Below are positions 1 through 8,410 of a DNA stretch of 25,072 bases, in pieces (positions within the stretch are counted from its first letter, which is position 1; each line of letters begins with the position of its first letter). The stretch is from an uncultured Actinomycetes bacterium. Its GTDB lineage: Bacteria > Actinomycetota > Actinomycetes > Nanopelagicales > Nanopelagicaceae. Location: NCBI GenBank assembly GCA_903921405.1, contig CAIXPV010000003.1, positions 1-25,072 on the forward strand, given 5' to 3'. Under the pieces are notes generated by a model, which saw only the letters and a list, made by a program, of their open reading frames with translations, did not search any database and had not been told where the DNA came from. Position numbers and translations under genes: made by a program.

Positions 1-990
1 GTAGCGACGTCCGGCCAACATGCGACCAGTGTGCTCATCAACGATAAGTAGCTCGCCATTCATGACTACGTAATCTTTATCGCGCTTGAAAAGCTCCTTT
101 GCGCGCACTGCATTATTTAGATAACCGATCATTGGAGTATTGGCGGCCTCGTACAGATTGCCGATTTGCAATAACTCTTCGACCTTTGTTACGCCTTCTT
201 CTAGAATTCCTACGGTCTTCTTCTTTTCATCTACTTCATAGTGAACATCGCGTTGTAATTTGCCGACATGATTTGCAAACTCTACGTACCATTTTGTTGC
301 CTTATCGGCGGGTCCGCTGATGATCAAAGGCGTACGAGCTTCATCGATCAAAATTGAGTCAACCTCATCAACTACTGCGAAGAAATGATCACGTTGTACG
401 CACTCTTCTAATGACCACGCCATGTTGTCGCGTAAGTAGTCAAAGCCAAATTCATTGTTAGTGCCATAAGTAATGTCTGCGGCGTAAGCTTCGCGACGCT
501 CTATTGGCGTCATATTGGCAAGAATGACGCCAACCTTTAAGCCCAAGAAGCGGTGAATGCGACCCATCCATTCACTATCGCGCTCAGCTAAATAATCATT
601 TGTCGTTACAACGTGCACTCCGCGGCCAGCTAAAGCATTCAGATATGACGGTAGCGTTGCTACCAAAGTCTTACCTTCACCTGTTCGCATTTCAGCGATA
701 TTTCCCCTGTGAAGTGCTGCTCCACCCATAATTTGAACGTCATAGTGGCGCTGACCTAATGTGCGCTTAGCCGCTTCGCGAACTACGGCATAGGCCTCAG
801 GCATAATCGAATCAAGTGATTCACCGTTGGCATAACGAGTTTGAAATAGGCTGGTCTGTTCGCGTAGTTGGCTATCTGAGAGCGCGCTTACGCGGGCTTC
901 TTGGGCATTTACCGCATCAGCGACCTTGCCAAGCTCACGAAGGAGTCGACCTTCACCGGCACGCATGATCTTGTCTAAAAACGCTGGCAT
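1..990 (-). CDS. secA: Preprotein translocase ATPase SecA, N-terminal 330 residues (partial)
   Basis: SecA is the cytosolic motor that pushes unfolded preproteins through SecYEG using ATP. The gene runs off the left edge; 330 codons of the N-terminal half are visible, open throughout. Seen: the opening MPAFLDKIMRAGEG, Walker A MRTGEGKT (residues 101-108), TTNDYLAERD (129-138), the YGTNNEFGFDYLRDNM stretch (175-190), the DEAD-type Walker B VVDEVDSILIDEARTPLI (206-223), and the start of the preprotein-crosslinking region that ends at TGRMLAGRRY. ATG at 990 is preceded by AAAGG nine bases upstream. It lies 38 bp downstream of the ComF gene, probably in the same transcript. In most actinobacteria a ribosome-hibernation factor gene (hpf) sits just upstream of secA; here it does not. 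Whether this is SecA1 or SecA2 is judged from synteny (secA1 position) and the housekeeping-type N-terminus. Confidence 0.97.
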   Translation of the reverse strand, partial: MPAFLDKIMRAGEGRLLRELGKVADAVNAQEARVSALSDSQLREQTSLFQTRYANGESLDSIMPEAYAVVREAAKRTLGQRHYDVQIMGGAALHRGNIAEMRTGEGKTLVATLPSYLNALAGRGVHVVTTNDYLAERDSEWMGRIHRFLGLKVGVILANMTPIERREAYAADITYGTNNEFGFDYLRDNMAWSLEECVQRDHFFAVVDEVDSILIDEARTPLIISGPADKATKWYVEFANHVGKLQRDVHYEVDEKKKTVGILEEGVTKVEELLQIGNLYEAANTPMIGYLNNAVRAKELFKRDKDYVVMNGELLIVDEHTGRMLAGRRY

Positions 991-1028
991 CGCCTAAAAC
1001 CTTTCGATAAACATCGAGCTTGTGGCCT

Positions 1029-1682
1029 CTATCGTAGAGGTTGGGCCACGCAAGCGGTAACTGAGCCAATAACGTGGCATCCAGCGGCGGTAAGGGCCCT
1101 GGCCGCCTCCCGCAGGGTAGCCCCCGTGGTTACAACATCATCTATCAGGACCAGATCGGCTCTGGGTATAACGCCGGGCTTCAGACTCATTGCTCCATCC
1201 ACGTTAAGAGAGCGTTGCATCGCGCGCAATCTGCTCTGATCTCTTACGGGTCGTATCAGGTGTAGAGAGTTATTCATTGGCAAAGATGTTTGCCGTGCAA
1301 TGCGCTCCACTATATCGACTACAAAACTACGTCCCCTTCGCCGCTTAGACATGGAGGACGATGGGATTGGAACTAAAGAAATATTTGATCCTGTGAAATT
1401 TGCCATCGATAAAACATGAATAATGGAATCTATAATCAGATTATCGGCAGCATTAATTCCATTCTCTTTAGCGGCTAAAAGGATTTTTCTGGCCGTTGGT
1501 GAATAAGTCACTGCTGAATGAACTTTAAGTGAAGAGACGTGCGTTAAGTAATAATGCGGATGCCATTCACTTCGACAGTCAGAACAAATTGCTAAACCAA
1601 TTCTATCGCAGCCAAAACATCGAGTAGGAAAGATTAACTGGCTTAGTTCTTGTGTCAGACGCATTCGAGCACGATATGCCAA
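1029..1682 (-). CDS. ComF-family phosphoribosyltransferase
   Basis: ComF-family proteins combine an N-terminal zinc finger with a type I phosphoribosyltransferase domain; in naturally competent bacteria ComF helps DNA uptake, while in actinobacteria the role is unknown. Seen: a four-cysteine zinc site (C22-x2-C25 and C33-x2-C36), a central VPIPSSSMSKRRRGRSF basic stretch (104-120), and the PRPP-binding loop VLIDDVVTTGATL (178-190). At 217 residues the length is normal. The start is a TTG at 1682; an ATG at 1664 (residue 7) is a good alternative. Neither has a Shine-Dalgarno sequence. The reading frame continues open upstream to the mtrB stop codon, 30 bases away and in the same frame, so translation may rely on reinitiation after MtrB. 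The neighbour order mtrA-mtrB-comF-secA is the usual actinobacterial one, minus lpqB and hpf. Confidence 0.9.
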   Translation of the reverse strand: MAYRARMRLTQELSQLIFPTRCFGCDRIGLAICSDCRSEWHPHYYLTHVSSLKVHSAVTYSPTARKILLAAKENGINAADNLIIDSIIHVLSMANFTGSNISLVPIPSSSMSKRRRGRSFVVDIVERIARQTSLPMNNSLHLIRPVRDQSRLRAMQRSLNVDGAMSLKPGVIPRADLVLIDDVVTTGATLREAARALTAAGCHVIGSVTACVAQPLR

Positions 1683-1712
1683 AAATATTTCTACTAAAAA
1701 GCGTTGTGGAAA

Positions 1713-3263
1713 CTATCCATGAAAATCATCAGGAACTAGCTTAATTAATCTAGAATTAATCCCCTGACCGGCATGGCGAGGCAGCGTCAACACAAAGTGC
1801 GCGCCTTTGCCCGGTCTTCCCCACGCCTCTAACTCACCATTGTGTAGTCGCGCATCTTCGAGTGCGATTGACAGGCCAAGTCCGGTTCCACCTCTTGTTC
1901 GATCGCGAGATGGATCGGCACGCCAAAAACGATCGAAGACTCGAGTGAGCGCACTCTCGTCAAGTCCATTTCCGAAGTCACGCACTCCAATTGCAACATC
2001 ATCGTCACTGGCTACGATGGTGATTGAAATCGGCTTCTCTTCGGCGTGATCAATTGCGTTAGTGAGCAAGTTACGTAAAATGCGCTCAACGCGTCGAATA
2101 TCGGCGGTCACCGTCAGGGTCTCTGAGATGCAGTAAACACGTAAATCTGTTGAACGTTTCTTTGCTACCCACGCAAGATCAGTAGCACATCGGTTTACCA
2201 AACTGACAATATCGAACTCCACTGGCTCAAGAACTGCAACTTCTGCATCAAAGCGGCTAATTTCAAGGAGATCTTCCAGAAGACGTTCAAATCGATCGAG
2301 CTGGGCCACCATTAACTCACTGCTTCTTGCAAGGATGGGGTCGAAACTTTCGCCAAAGGAGTTAATGACTTCGGAGGCCATTCTTAACGTAGTCAATGGA
2401 GTTCTAAGCTCATGCGAAACGTCAGAAACAAAGCGCTGCTGAACCCGGGAAAGATTTTCAAGGCGTGCAATCTGTTTTTCCAAGGACTCTGCCATTTCAT
2501 TAAATGCATTGCCGAGGGTGGAGATTTCATCTTTTGACCGTACATTCATTCGCTGCCTAAAGTCACCAGCTGTAAATTGAGTGGCGATTTGTGCTGCTTG
2601 ACGTACTGGCCTAACAACCTGGCGAACCACTAACCATGTAATAAGCGCAATGAGTAGAACAAGGAATAAGCCGGTCAGGAATAGATAGTTTTGAATCAAG
2701 ACAAGAGTGGCATTTTGATTCGTTAATGAAAAGAGAATATACATCTCATACTGCCCAGCATTAGGAATGAAAACTTTTTGTCCTATTGCTAACCCTGGAA
2801 TATTATCTCCACCGATATAATTAACTCGAATGTAGTTCCACTCAATTTTCTCACTCTTACGCACTTGAGTTCTCAACGTTTGTGGAATCGACCGCAAATC
2901 AACTGCGTTGGAAGAGATTTCGTAATTAGCCTTATGCGTATTGCCTGGGCTACGCAAGAAGATTACTTCGCGAGCATTTTCATTCGCTGTCAATGTAGTT
3001 GCAGAGCTGACCACATCATCGACGACCTTTTTGATGGCCGCATCACTTTCGTTCTGCGCTAAAATAAATCGGTACTGCGCACTAAACATGGTCGAGCGAG
3101 CTTCGATCACAGCGGATTCGATATTTACTTGCTTAATTCCACTGGAGAGCTGTGAATTAAGGGCTGAACCTGCAATATAGATAACGACCAGCGAAAGTGC
3201 CATCGTTGAAATGACGACTTTAAAGGCAAGAGAGTTCCTGAATACCGCAATGACTCGGTTCAT
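1713..3263 (-). CDS. mtrB: Sensor histidine kinase MtrB
   Basis: Membrane sensor kinase of the MtrAB two-component system, which in actinobacteria controls cell-wall remodelling, division and osmotic response. Seen in order over 516 residues: transmembrane segment 1 (about 14-34), an extracytoplasmic sensor region (35-190), transmembrane segment 2 (193-213), a HAMP linker (214-268), a dimerisation/phosphoacceptor region with the H box SHELRTPLT (H284), the N box LLTNAIDHA (N402), the G1 box DFGNGLD (429-434) and the G2 box GGTGLGLSIA (458-467). All catalytic motifs are intact. The start ATG at 3263 lies 2 nt after the mtrA stop with only a weak GGCGG upstream, so the two are probably translationally coupled. 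The usual third member, the lipoprotein gene lpqB, is missing immediately downstream. Assignment as MtrB rather than another HAMP kinase rests on the mtrA and sahH neighbours as well as on the domains. Confidence 0.94.
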   Translation of the reverse strand: MNRVIAVFRNSLAFKVVISTMALSLVVIYIAGSALNSQLSSGIKQVNIESAVIEARSTMFSAQYRFILAQNESDAAIKKVVDDVVSSATTLTANENAREVIFLRSPGNTHKANYEISSNAVDLRSIPQTLRTQVRKSEKIEWNYIRVNYIGGDNIPGLAIGQKVFIPNAGQYEMYILFSLTNQNATLVLIQNYLFLTGLFLVLLIALITWLVVRQVVRPVRQAAQIATQFTAGDFRQRMNVRSKDEISTLGNAFNEMAESLEKQIARLENLSRVQQRFVSDVSHELRTPLTTLRMASEVINSFGESFDPILARSSELMVAQLDRFERLLEDLLEISRFDAEVAVLEPVEFDIVSLVNRCATDLAWVAKKRSTDLRVYCISETLTVTADIRRVERILRNLLTNAIDHAEEKPISITIVASDDDVAIGVRDFGNGLDESALTRVFDRFWRADPSRDRTRGGTGLGLSIALEDARLHNGELEAWGRPGKGAHFVLTLPRHAGQGINSRLIKLVPDDFHG

Positions 3264-3265
3264 AG

Positions 3266-3952
3266 TTACGAGCCGCCCATCACTCCAGCTTTGTATCCTA
3301 CGCCGCGAACGGTAACCACGATTTCTGGACGCTCGGCATCATGTTCAATCTTGGATCGCAGGCGTTGCACGTGCACATTCACTAAACGGGTATCAGTTGA
3401 GTGTCGGTATCCCCACACTTCACTTAGTAAAGCATCGCGGGAAAATACGCGCCCTGGCTCTTTAGCTAGTGCAACTAGTAGATCAAATTCAAGGCGAGTT
3501 AAGAAAATCTGCTTTCCTGCTCGTAAAACTTGATGAGCTTGTACATCGATCGCCAGATCGCCAATAGTTAATAGACCTGAGATATCAGCGTTGGTACGTC
3601 GCAAGCGAGTACGGATTCGGGCAACTAATTCAGAAGGGTGCTTGAAAGGCTTAACCATGTAATCATCGGCACCAGCTTCTAGTCCCCGAACAACATCGTA
3701 TGTGTCGCCTTTGGCACTGAGCATGATGATCGGCACCATGGATTCAGCTCGAATCAATTTGCACACTTCAATGCCATCCAAACCTGGAAGCATTACATCT
3801 AGCAATACCAAATCTGGTGGATTATTTCTAAAAACTTCAAGAACTTCATCACCGCGACTTACAAGGTCGACATCAATTCCTGCTCCGGTTAAAACGATAC
3901 CGAGCATTTCAGAGAGGTCTTGATCGTCATCGACGACCATAACCAAAGTCAT
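3266..3952 (-). CDS. mtrA: DNA-binding response regulator MtrA
   Basis: OmpR/PhoB-family response regulator, partner of MtrB. Seen: receiver domain 1-118 with the acidic pocket VVDDD (6-10), phosphoacceptor D52 in LLDVMLPGLDG, S79 in MLSAKGD and the invariant K101 in MVKPF; then a winged-helix DNA-binding domain (about 128-226) with the conserved TRLEFDLLVALAKEPGRVFSR and RLVNVHVQRLRSKIE stretches. The length, 228 residues, is that of mycobacterial MtrA, and the sequence is of the highly conserved MtrA type throughout. The ATG at 3952 overlaps the sahH stop codon by one base (TAATG), so it is translated from a sahH-mtrA-mtrB transcript or from a promoter inside sahH. In Mycobacterium a thymidylate kinase gene lies between sahH and mtrA; it is absent here. 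Confidence 0.96.
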   Translation of the reverse strand: MTLVMVVDDDQDLSEMLGIVLTGAGIDVDLVSRGDEVLEVFRNNPPDLVLLDVMLPGLDGIEVCKLIRAESMVPIIMLSAKGDTYDVVRGLEAGADDYMVKPFKHPSELVARIRTRLRRTNADISGLLTIGDLAIDVQAHQVLRAGKQIFLTRLEFDLLVALAKEPGRVFSRDALLSEVWGYRHSTDTRLVNVHVQRLRSKIEHDAERPEIVVTVRGVGYKAGVMGGS

Positions 3953-5238
3953 TAGCTACCGTGCTCCCATGAGTTCAGGTACATATCCTGTGCTGGAGTT
4001 AGAACATCGATTCGTCCACCCATGCTCATGAGCTTCAGGCTTGCAACTTCCTTATCGATATATGTTGGAACATCATGTACACCTGGCTTTAAGTTCTTAG
4101 CCTCTTTAACTAAGTACTCAGCTGTTAAAGCTTGATCTGAGAAAGACATGTCCATCACTGAAGCTGGGTGGCCCTCGGCCGCTCCAAGGTTTACAAGACG
4201 TCCTTCTGCCAAAAGAAGCAGGCGGCGACCATCTGCAAGCACGTATTCATCGGTTTGGTGACGCATCTTTACATTCTTTGTCTTTGCATTTTGTTCTAGC
4301 CATGCAACGTCGATTTCAATATCAAAGTGTCCTGAGTTGGCCATGATTGCGCCATCCTTCATAACTGCAAAGTGCTCCTCACGAAGCACGTCGCGGTTGC
4401 CTGTCACTGTAATGAATACATCGCCAACTTTGGCAGCATCAAGCATCGGCATGACGCGGAATCCCTGCATCATCGCATCCAAAGCTTTAGTTGGATCAAT
4501 CTCGGTAACAATTACATCTGCACCCATTCCCTTGGCGCGCTCTGCGACACCTTTACCGCAGTAGCCGAATCCAGCTACTACAAGAATTCTGCCTGCGAGT
4601 AGGAAGTTAGTTGAGCGAAAAACTGCATCAAGTGTTGACTGACCAGTTCCATAACGATTATCAAACATATGCTTGGTATCAGTGTCGTTCACGGCGATCA
4701 TAGGGAACTGAAGTGCGCCATCCTTTGCCATCTGGTTTAAGCGAATAACTCCCGTAGTAGTCTCTTCGCAGCCGCCAGCAATATTTGGAATCAACTCTTT
4801 GCGTGTTGTGTGAAGAGTATTTACTAAGTCACAACCATCATCGAAAACTTGGTGCGGTTCGATATCTAATGCAGCGTTGATGTGTACGTAGTACCCGTCG
4901 CGATCAACTGCATTGCGTGCGAATACGCTGATTCCATATTCATGCACAAGCGCAGCGGCAGTATCATCCTGTGTTGACAGAGGATTGGATGCGCACAGTG
5001 CGATTTCGGCTCCACCTGCTTTTAGAACACGCATGAGGTTTGCTGTCTCAGTTGTTACGTGCATGCACGCTGAAATTCGAACACCTGCAAATGGTTGTGA
5101 TTTTTCGAAGCGTTCGCGAATCTGAGCAAGAACAGGCATATTGCGCTCTGCCCACTCAATGCGCTTACGACCTTGGGATGCAAGTGAGGCATCTGCGATG
5201 TCATGGCGTGGAAGAGTTGCTGTAACTGGTACGTTCAC
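3952..5238 (-). CDS. ahcY: Adenosylhomocysteinase (S-adenosyl-L-homocysteine hydrolase), short form
   Basis: Cleaves S-adenosylhomocysteine, the inhibitory by-product of methyltransferases, to adenosine and homocysteine; NAD-dependent, cytosolic, part of the activated methyl cycle. Seen: substrate-site motifs HVTTETANLMRVLKAGGAE (60-78) and SNPLSTQDD (84-92), DDGCD (133-137), GGCEETTTG (155-163), ND..KHMFDNRYGTGQS (184-201, with K189 and D193), and the NAD-binding loop GFGYCGKG (223-230). At 428 residues it lacks the roughly 40-residue insertion of mycobacterial and eukaryotic enzymes and does not end in the K/Y-rich KPDHYRY-type tail; it resembles the compact form known from archaea and Thermotoga. 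Start is GTG at 5238, fixed by a near-perfect AAAGGAG six bases upstream. It leads the mtrA-mtrB segment, as sahH does in mycobacteria. Confidence 0.96.
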   Translation of the reverse strand: MNVPVTATLPRHDIADASLASQGRKRIEWAERNMPVLAQIRERFEKSQPFAGVRISACMHVTTETANLMRVLKAGGAEIALCASNPLSTQDDTAAALVHEYGISVFARNAVDRDGYYVHINAALDIEPHQVFDDGCDLVNTLHTTRKELIPNIAGGCEETTTGVIRLNQMAKDGALQFPMIAVNDTDTKHMFDNRYGTGQSTLDAVFRSTNFLLAGRILVVAGFGYCGKGVAERAKGMGADVIVTEIDPTKALDAMMQGFRVMPMLDAAKVGDVFITVTGNRDVLREEHFAVMKDGAIMANSGHFDIEIDVAWLEQNAKTKNVKMRHQTDEYVLADGRRLLLLAEGRLVNLGAAEGHPASVMDMSFSDQALTAEYLVKEAKNLKPGVHDVPTYIDKEVASLKLMSMGGRIDVLTPAQDMYLNSWEHGS

Positions 5239-5244
5239 GAAAAG

Positions 5245-5251
5245 CTCCTTT
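5245..5251 (-). promoter_or_regulatory. Strong ribosome binding site of ahcY
   Basis: AAAGGAG on the minus strand, six bases before the GTG at 5238. It decides the start of the adenosylhomocysteinase gene. The 78-bp gap between the phosphomannomutase stop and this gene also contains a short GGGG/CCCC inverted repeat at its left end (about 5311-5325, overlapping the manB stop) and a TAACCT that could be a -10, but no clear -35; it does not resemble an SAH riboswitch that I can recognise. Confidence 0.75.
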
Positions 5252-5316
5252 GAGTGAAATCCTGTAGGGGCTTAGGTTACTGCCCTCGATGGGAAAGTGA
5301 GCACTTGAAGGGGGTT

Positions 5317-6675
5317 CTAGCCCCTAATTAGCCCGAGAACTTCATCACGCAGAGCGCTCATTTCGCCCTGAGTCTTAGCTTCAACGTTGAGGCGCAATAG
5401 TGGCTCGGTATTTGATGGGCGAAGGTTAAACCACCAGGTATCACCATTGACGGTCAAACCATCTAAGTGATCGACCGTAACTCCAGGCCTATTGCAATAA
5501 GTTGTTTCAATGAAGGCGATGATCGCATCAGCATCATCCACCTTTGAATTAATCTCACCGCTAAGCACATATCGTTGATAAGGCTTCAGAATCTCGGACA
5601 TAGTGTGATCGCTCATTCCAAGGGCTGCTATTGCATGCAAGGCTGCAAGTGCGCCTGAATCTGCGCGCCAAAACTCATCGAAATAGAAATGCCCTGAGTG
5701 TTCTCCCCCGAATATCGCCCCACTATCGGCCATCATCTTCTTTATATAGGAATGACCGACACGGCTTCGGAGTCCAACTCCCCCATTTTCTTCAATGGTT
5801 TCGAGCACTGCTCTGGATGAAATTAAGTTATAGATGACTGTCGAGCCTGGATGCTTAACTAACTCTCGATGTGCAATGAGTGCCGTCAAATCTGACGGGT
5901 TAACAGCTACACCTTTCTCATCTACCAAGAAACAGCGGTCTGCATCGCCATCGAAAGCTAATCCCAAATCTGCCTTATTCTTTTTCACTGCACGCTGAAG
6001 ATCAACTAAATTAGCTGCTTCAATTGGATTAGCCTCATGGTTAGGAAAACTGCCATCTAGTTCAAAATACATGGGGATTAATTCACAGTTAAGGCGAGCA
6101 AAAATCGCTGGCGCCGTATGCCCAGCCATGCCATTGCCAGCATCAACAACAATCTTCAATGGTCGAATATTTGTTAGATCCACTAGCGAGAGTAAATGAT
6201 CAACGTACTCTTCGAGCATTTCTCGATTACTTTCAACTCCAACTGAGCGAATCTCCAAAGGTGAGCCCGTGCGAACAAAGTTCTCAATTGTCAGCAGACC
6301 CGACTCTTTTCCAATCGGGCGTGCGCTACTCAAACATAGTTTGATTCCATTGTAGGCAGCAGGATTATGACTTGCCGTGAACATTGCACCTGGCAGTCCT
6401 AACTTGCCCGACGCAAAATACAACATGTCCGTTGACGCCAGACCCATCCGTATAACGTCCATACCTTGGGAGGTAACTCCCGCTGAAAATGCATCCGCAA
6501 GTGCTGGTGAAGACGGTCGCATATCTTGACCAATTACTACTGTGCCAGGTTCGCGAACTTGTTGTAAGAATCGCGCAAACGCAAGTCCGGTTGCAAAAGT
6601 AAAATCTGGAGTGATTTCAGAGTCAACAAGCCCACGAATATCGTAGGCTTTAAAGATATGTGGAATTGAATTCAT
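5317..6675 (-). CDS. manB: Phosphomannomutase/phosphoglucomutase
   Basis: Alpha-D-phosphohexomutase that interconverts mannose-6-phosphate and mannose-1-phosphate (and possibly the glucose forms), feeding GDP-mannose synthesis for envelope glycans. Seen over 452 residues: the N-terminal FKAYDIRG (8-15), the phosphoserine loop TASHNP (S102), the magnesium loop DGDADR (242-247), a sugar-specificity loop GGEHSGH, and the C-terminal phosphate-binding RPSNTEPLLRL. All four family domains are present. ATG at 6675 is preceded by a weak AAGAG; the DUF3499 stop is 11 bases upstream, so both share a transcript. DUF3499 followed by phosphomannomutase is the same order as in mycobacteria (manB/pmmA locus). 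Substrate preference between mannose and glucose cannot be read from sequence alone, but the location near a mannose-1-phosphate guanylyltransferase-like gene favours mannose. Confidence 0.94.
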   Translation of the reverse strand: MNSIPHIFKAYDIRGLVDSEITPDFTFATGLAFARFLQQVREPGTVVIGQDMRPSSPALADAFSAGVTSQGMDVIRMGLASTDMLYFASGKLGLPGAMFTASHNPAAYNGIKLCLSSARPIGKESGLLTIENFVRTGSPLEIRSVGVESNREMLEEYVDHLLSLVDLTNIRPLKIVVDAGNGMAGHTAPAIFARLNCELIPMYFELDGSFPNHEANPIEAANLVDLQRAVKKNKADLGLAFDGDADRCFLVDEKGVAVNPSDLTALIAHRELVKHPGSTVIYNLISSRAVLETIEENGGVGLRSRVGHSYIKKMMADSGAIFGGEHSGHFYFDEFWRADSGALAALHAIAALGMSDHTMSEILKPYQRYVLSGEINSKVDDADAIIAFIETTYCNRPGVTVDHLDGLTVNGDTWWFNLRPSNTEPLLRLNVEAKTQGEMSALRDEVLGLIRG

Positions 6676-6686
6676 ACATTATTCTC

Positions 6687-7058
6687 TTATGAAGGAACGG
6701 CGCGAAGGTGGCCGCGGCGACCAATCTGTGATTGTGGTGTCTCATGTGCCGACAAAGTTTCATCTACTTTCTCAGGCATTGCCACTTCTCGAACTGCATC
6801 GGCGATCGCCATTAAGTCATCGTCAGAAGGGCCATGTTCTTCACCTGACAACTCCTGTTTTATAACACTCCAACCATGTGGAACCTTAAGGCGTTCGCCA
6901 TGCATGACACACAAGTCGTATGCATGCGGTTCACTAAATGTTGCGAGGGGACCAACCACTGCAGTTGATTCAGCATAGATATAAGTCAAAGTCATTGTTG
7001 CGCTAGAGCGGCAGCCCACTCGCGAGCAGCCACGACCTAACTTTGCCTTTGAGCTCAT
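6687..7058 (-). CDS. DUF3499 family protein, putative zinc-binding
   Basis: Small actinobacteria-specific protein of unknown function, regularly found between whiB2 and the phosphomannomutase gene. Seen: 123 residues; an N-terminal C11-x4-C16 pair and a later C50-x2-H53 (DLCVMHGERLKVPHGW), together a plausible metal-binding site; a YIYAESTAVVGPL strand region; and an acidic, probably disordered C-terminal third. The start ATG at 7058 has no Shine-Dalgarno sequence, but TAATCT lies exactly six bases upstream, the pattern of a leaderless transcript. Its function is not known; the conserved linkage to mannose metabolism and whiB is the only contextual hint. Confidence 0.88.
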   Translation of the reverse strand: MSSKAKLGRGCSRVGCRSSATMTLTYIYAESTAVVGPLATFSEPHAYDLCVMHGERLKVPHGWSVIKQELSGEEHGPSDDDLMAIADAVREVAMPEKVDETLSAHETPQSQIGRRGHLRAVPS

Positions 7059-7064
7059 ATGGAA

Positions 7065-7070
7065 AGATTA
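7065..7070 (-). promoter_or_regulatory. Candidate leaderless -10 element of the DUF3499-manB unit
   Basis: TAATCT on the minus strand, separated by six bases (TTCCAT) from the ATG at 7058. TAnnnT at this distance is the -10 of leaderless actinobacterial promoters, with transcription starting at the A of the start codon. No recognisable -35 is present and there is no Shine-Dalgarno sequence. Confidence 0.55.
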
Positions 7071-7099
7071 GTGGGAAGGAGCGCTATTTTTGGGGATTC

Positions 7100-8410
7100 T
7101 CAGGGATTTAGAACGCGAATGTTTGAATGAGGAATCTCAACTCTAGTTAATGAGCTTCCAGGTGTGATTGGAAAATATCCATAACCGTTAATTGAAATTA
7201 CTAAGGCGCTTGCGAAAGTATCTTTGCTCGTCTGCAGAATGGTGAGTGACCTAGCCGACGCAGGGGCACGCCACGTGGCAATATCACTTCCCTTTATAGT
7301 GGCGTGAACAGTCTTTCCATTTATTAATGTGACCTCGACTTTAACTGCGATTGCGTCACCAGCGACAACTACGAGGGGCGAAAGACCGGTAATCGCAATT
7401 TTCATAGGCTCCAAGGGCTCTACCGGAGTGCTCCAGACAAAGTCTCGATGAGAGTTGGTGGTCACTGTTGATGAAACGGCCGCCACCACAGGCTGATCAC
7501 TTGTGATTCGAAGCGCGAAAGAGCTTGTGGAGATCTTGGGAGCCAACGAAAGTTCGATAACTTTTCCAGCCGCTAAAGCACGCGAACTAAAGCCAACAGG
7601 AATGAAGCGCCCGTCTGACGATAGAACTTCTGCGGTAAAGCTAGCTCCACTTTCCGAAGTAGTCATAATTCGTAATGTGTGAGAACTAACCGATTTCGTC
7701 TTCCCTTTACCTCTTTGATTTGGAACCGCTGGAATAACCAAAACCTTGCGAGCGTTGGCAAATGAATTTACTACATCTCCGCCTAGTGCCTTTAGTCCGG
7801 CACCTTGCTCATCCACCATAAAAGCATTTATCCGTCCAGAACGTGGAACGACATGAACAACTAAATCTCTGTCCCCTGTCGCCAAAGTATCAAGTGAGAC
7901 AACTGCATAACTCTTGGATTTCACGTTTAAGGATTTAAGAGGTTGCTTTCCTTTTTCTGAAAAGGCTTGGACATCCACAATTGCATTGCTCAGTCCGCTA
8001 TTGACGACAATCAAACGCCCACGCGATGTTACGTCAGATCTTCCACCAACAAACCACTGTGTTTGTTCAGGCCCGGTACACAGAACTGCCCCTGCCCAAC
8101 TGCCGCTTCGACTCTGCCAATCAACTGGAGTTACGCCTTGCGAGGTGATCACTAGCGAGTCTTTAATAACCGGATAGCGAAGGACATTGAAGGGAACGGT
8201 CTGGCTGCTTCTATTTGATAAACGTTGATACCTTGTCTTTTTAGACGACAAAGAGATTGCGGAGGAAAGTCCAGGCAACGTAGGTGGACAAACAACTGCT
8301 GGATAAGTCTCTGAATATCCCTTAGATGAAACCGTTGCGCCAAGAATTGTTGCTGCTATGAAAGAAAATAGAAGAATCCCAAGACTGATAAAAGAGTTCT
8401 TGAACTTCAT
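7100..8410 (-). CDS. DUF5719 family protein, membrane-anchored and extracytoplasmic
   Basis: Actinobacterial protein of unknown function that is habitually encoded next to a large GT2 glycosyltransferase. Seen: 436 residues; a single N-terminal hydrophobic segment (about 7-27) after MKFKN, acting as a signal anchor or uncleaved signal; the rest is beta-rich and low in charge, consistent with an envelope-exposed beta-sandwich fold; two cysteines near CPPTLPG (41) and LCTGPEQ (about 111) might form a disulfide. The ATG at 8410 overlaps the glycosyltransferase stop in an ATGA, so the two are translationally coupled and probably act together, for example with this protein helping the membrane enzyme on the outside of the membrane. 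That role is inference. No catalytic motif is recognisable. Confidence 0.85.
   Translation of the reverse strand: MKFKNSFISLGILLFSFIAATILGATVSSKGYSETYPAVVCPPTLPGLSSAISLSSKKTRYQRLSNRSSQTVPFNVLRYPVIKDSLVITSQGVTPVDWQSRSGSWAGAVLCTGPEQTQWFVGGRSDVTSRGRLIVVNSGLSNAIVDVQAFSEKGKQPLKSLNVKSKSYAVVSLDTLATGDRDLVVHVVPRSGRINAFMVDEQGAGLKALGGDVVNSFANARKVLVIPAVPNQRGKGKTKSVSSHTLRIMTTSESGASFTAEVLSSDGRFIPVGFSSRALAAGKVIELSLAPKISTSSFALRITSDQPVVAAVSSTVTTNSHRDFVWSTPVEPLEPMKIAITGLSPLVVVAGDAIAVKVEVTLINGKTVHATIKGSDIATWRAPASARSLTILQTSKDTFASALVISINGYGYFPITPGSSLTRVEIPHSNIRVLNP

Noticed and set aside
5239..5316. SAH riboswitch upstream of ahcY
   Set aside because: The 78-bp gap shows no match to the conserved SAH-riboswitch pattern that I know; only a Shine-Dalgarno and a weak -10 are evident.
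5311..5325. Short GGGG/CCCC inverted repeat after the manB gene as a terminator
   Set aside because: Stem is about four pairs and is not followed by a T run on the transcribed strand, so an intrinsic terminator is not supported.
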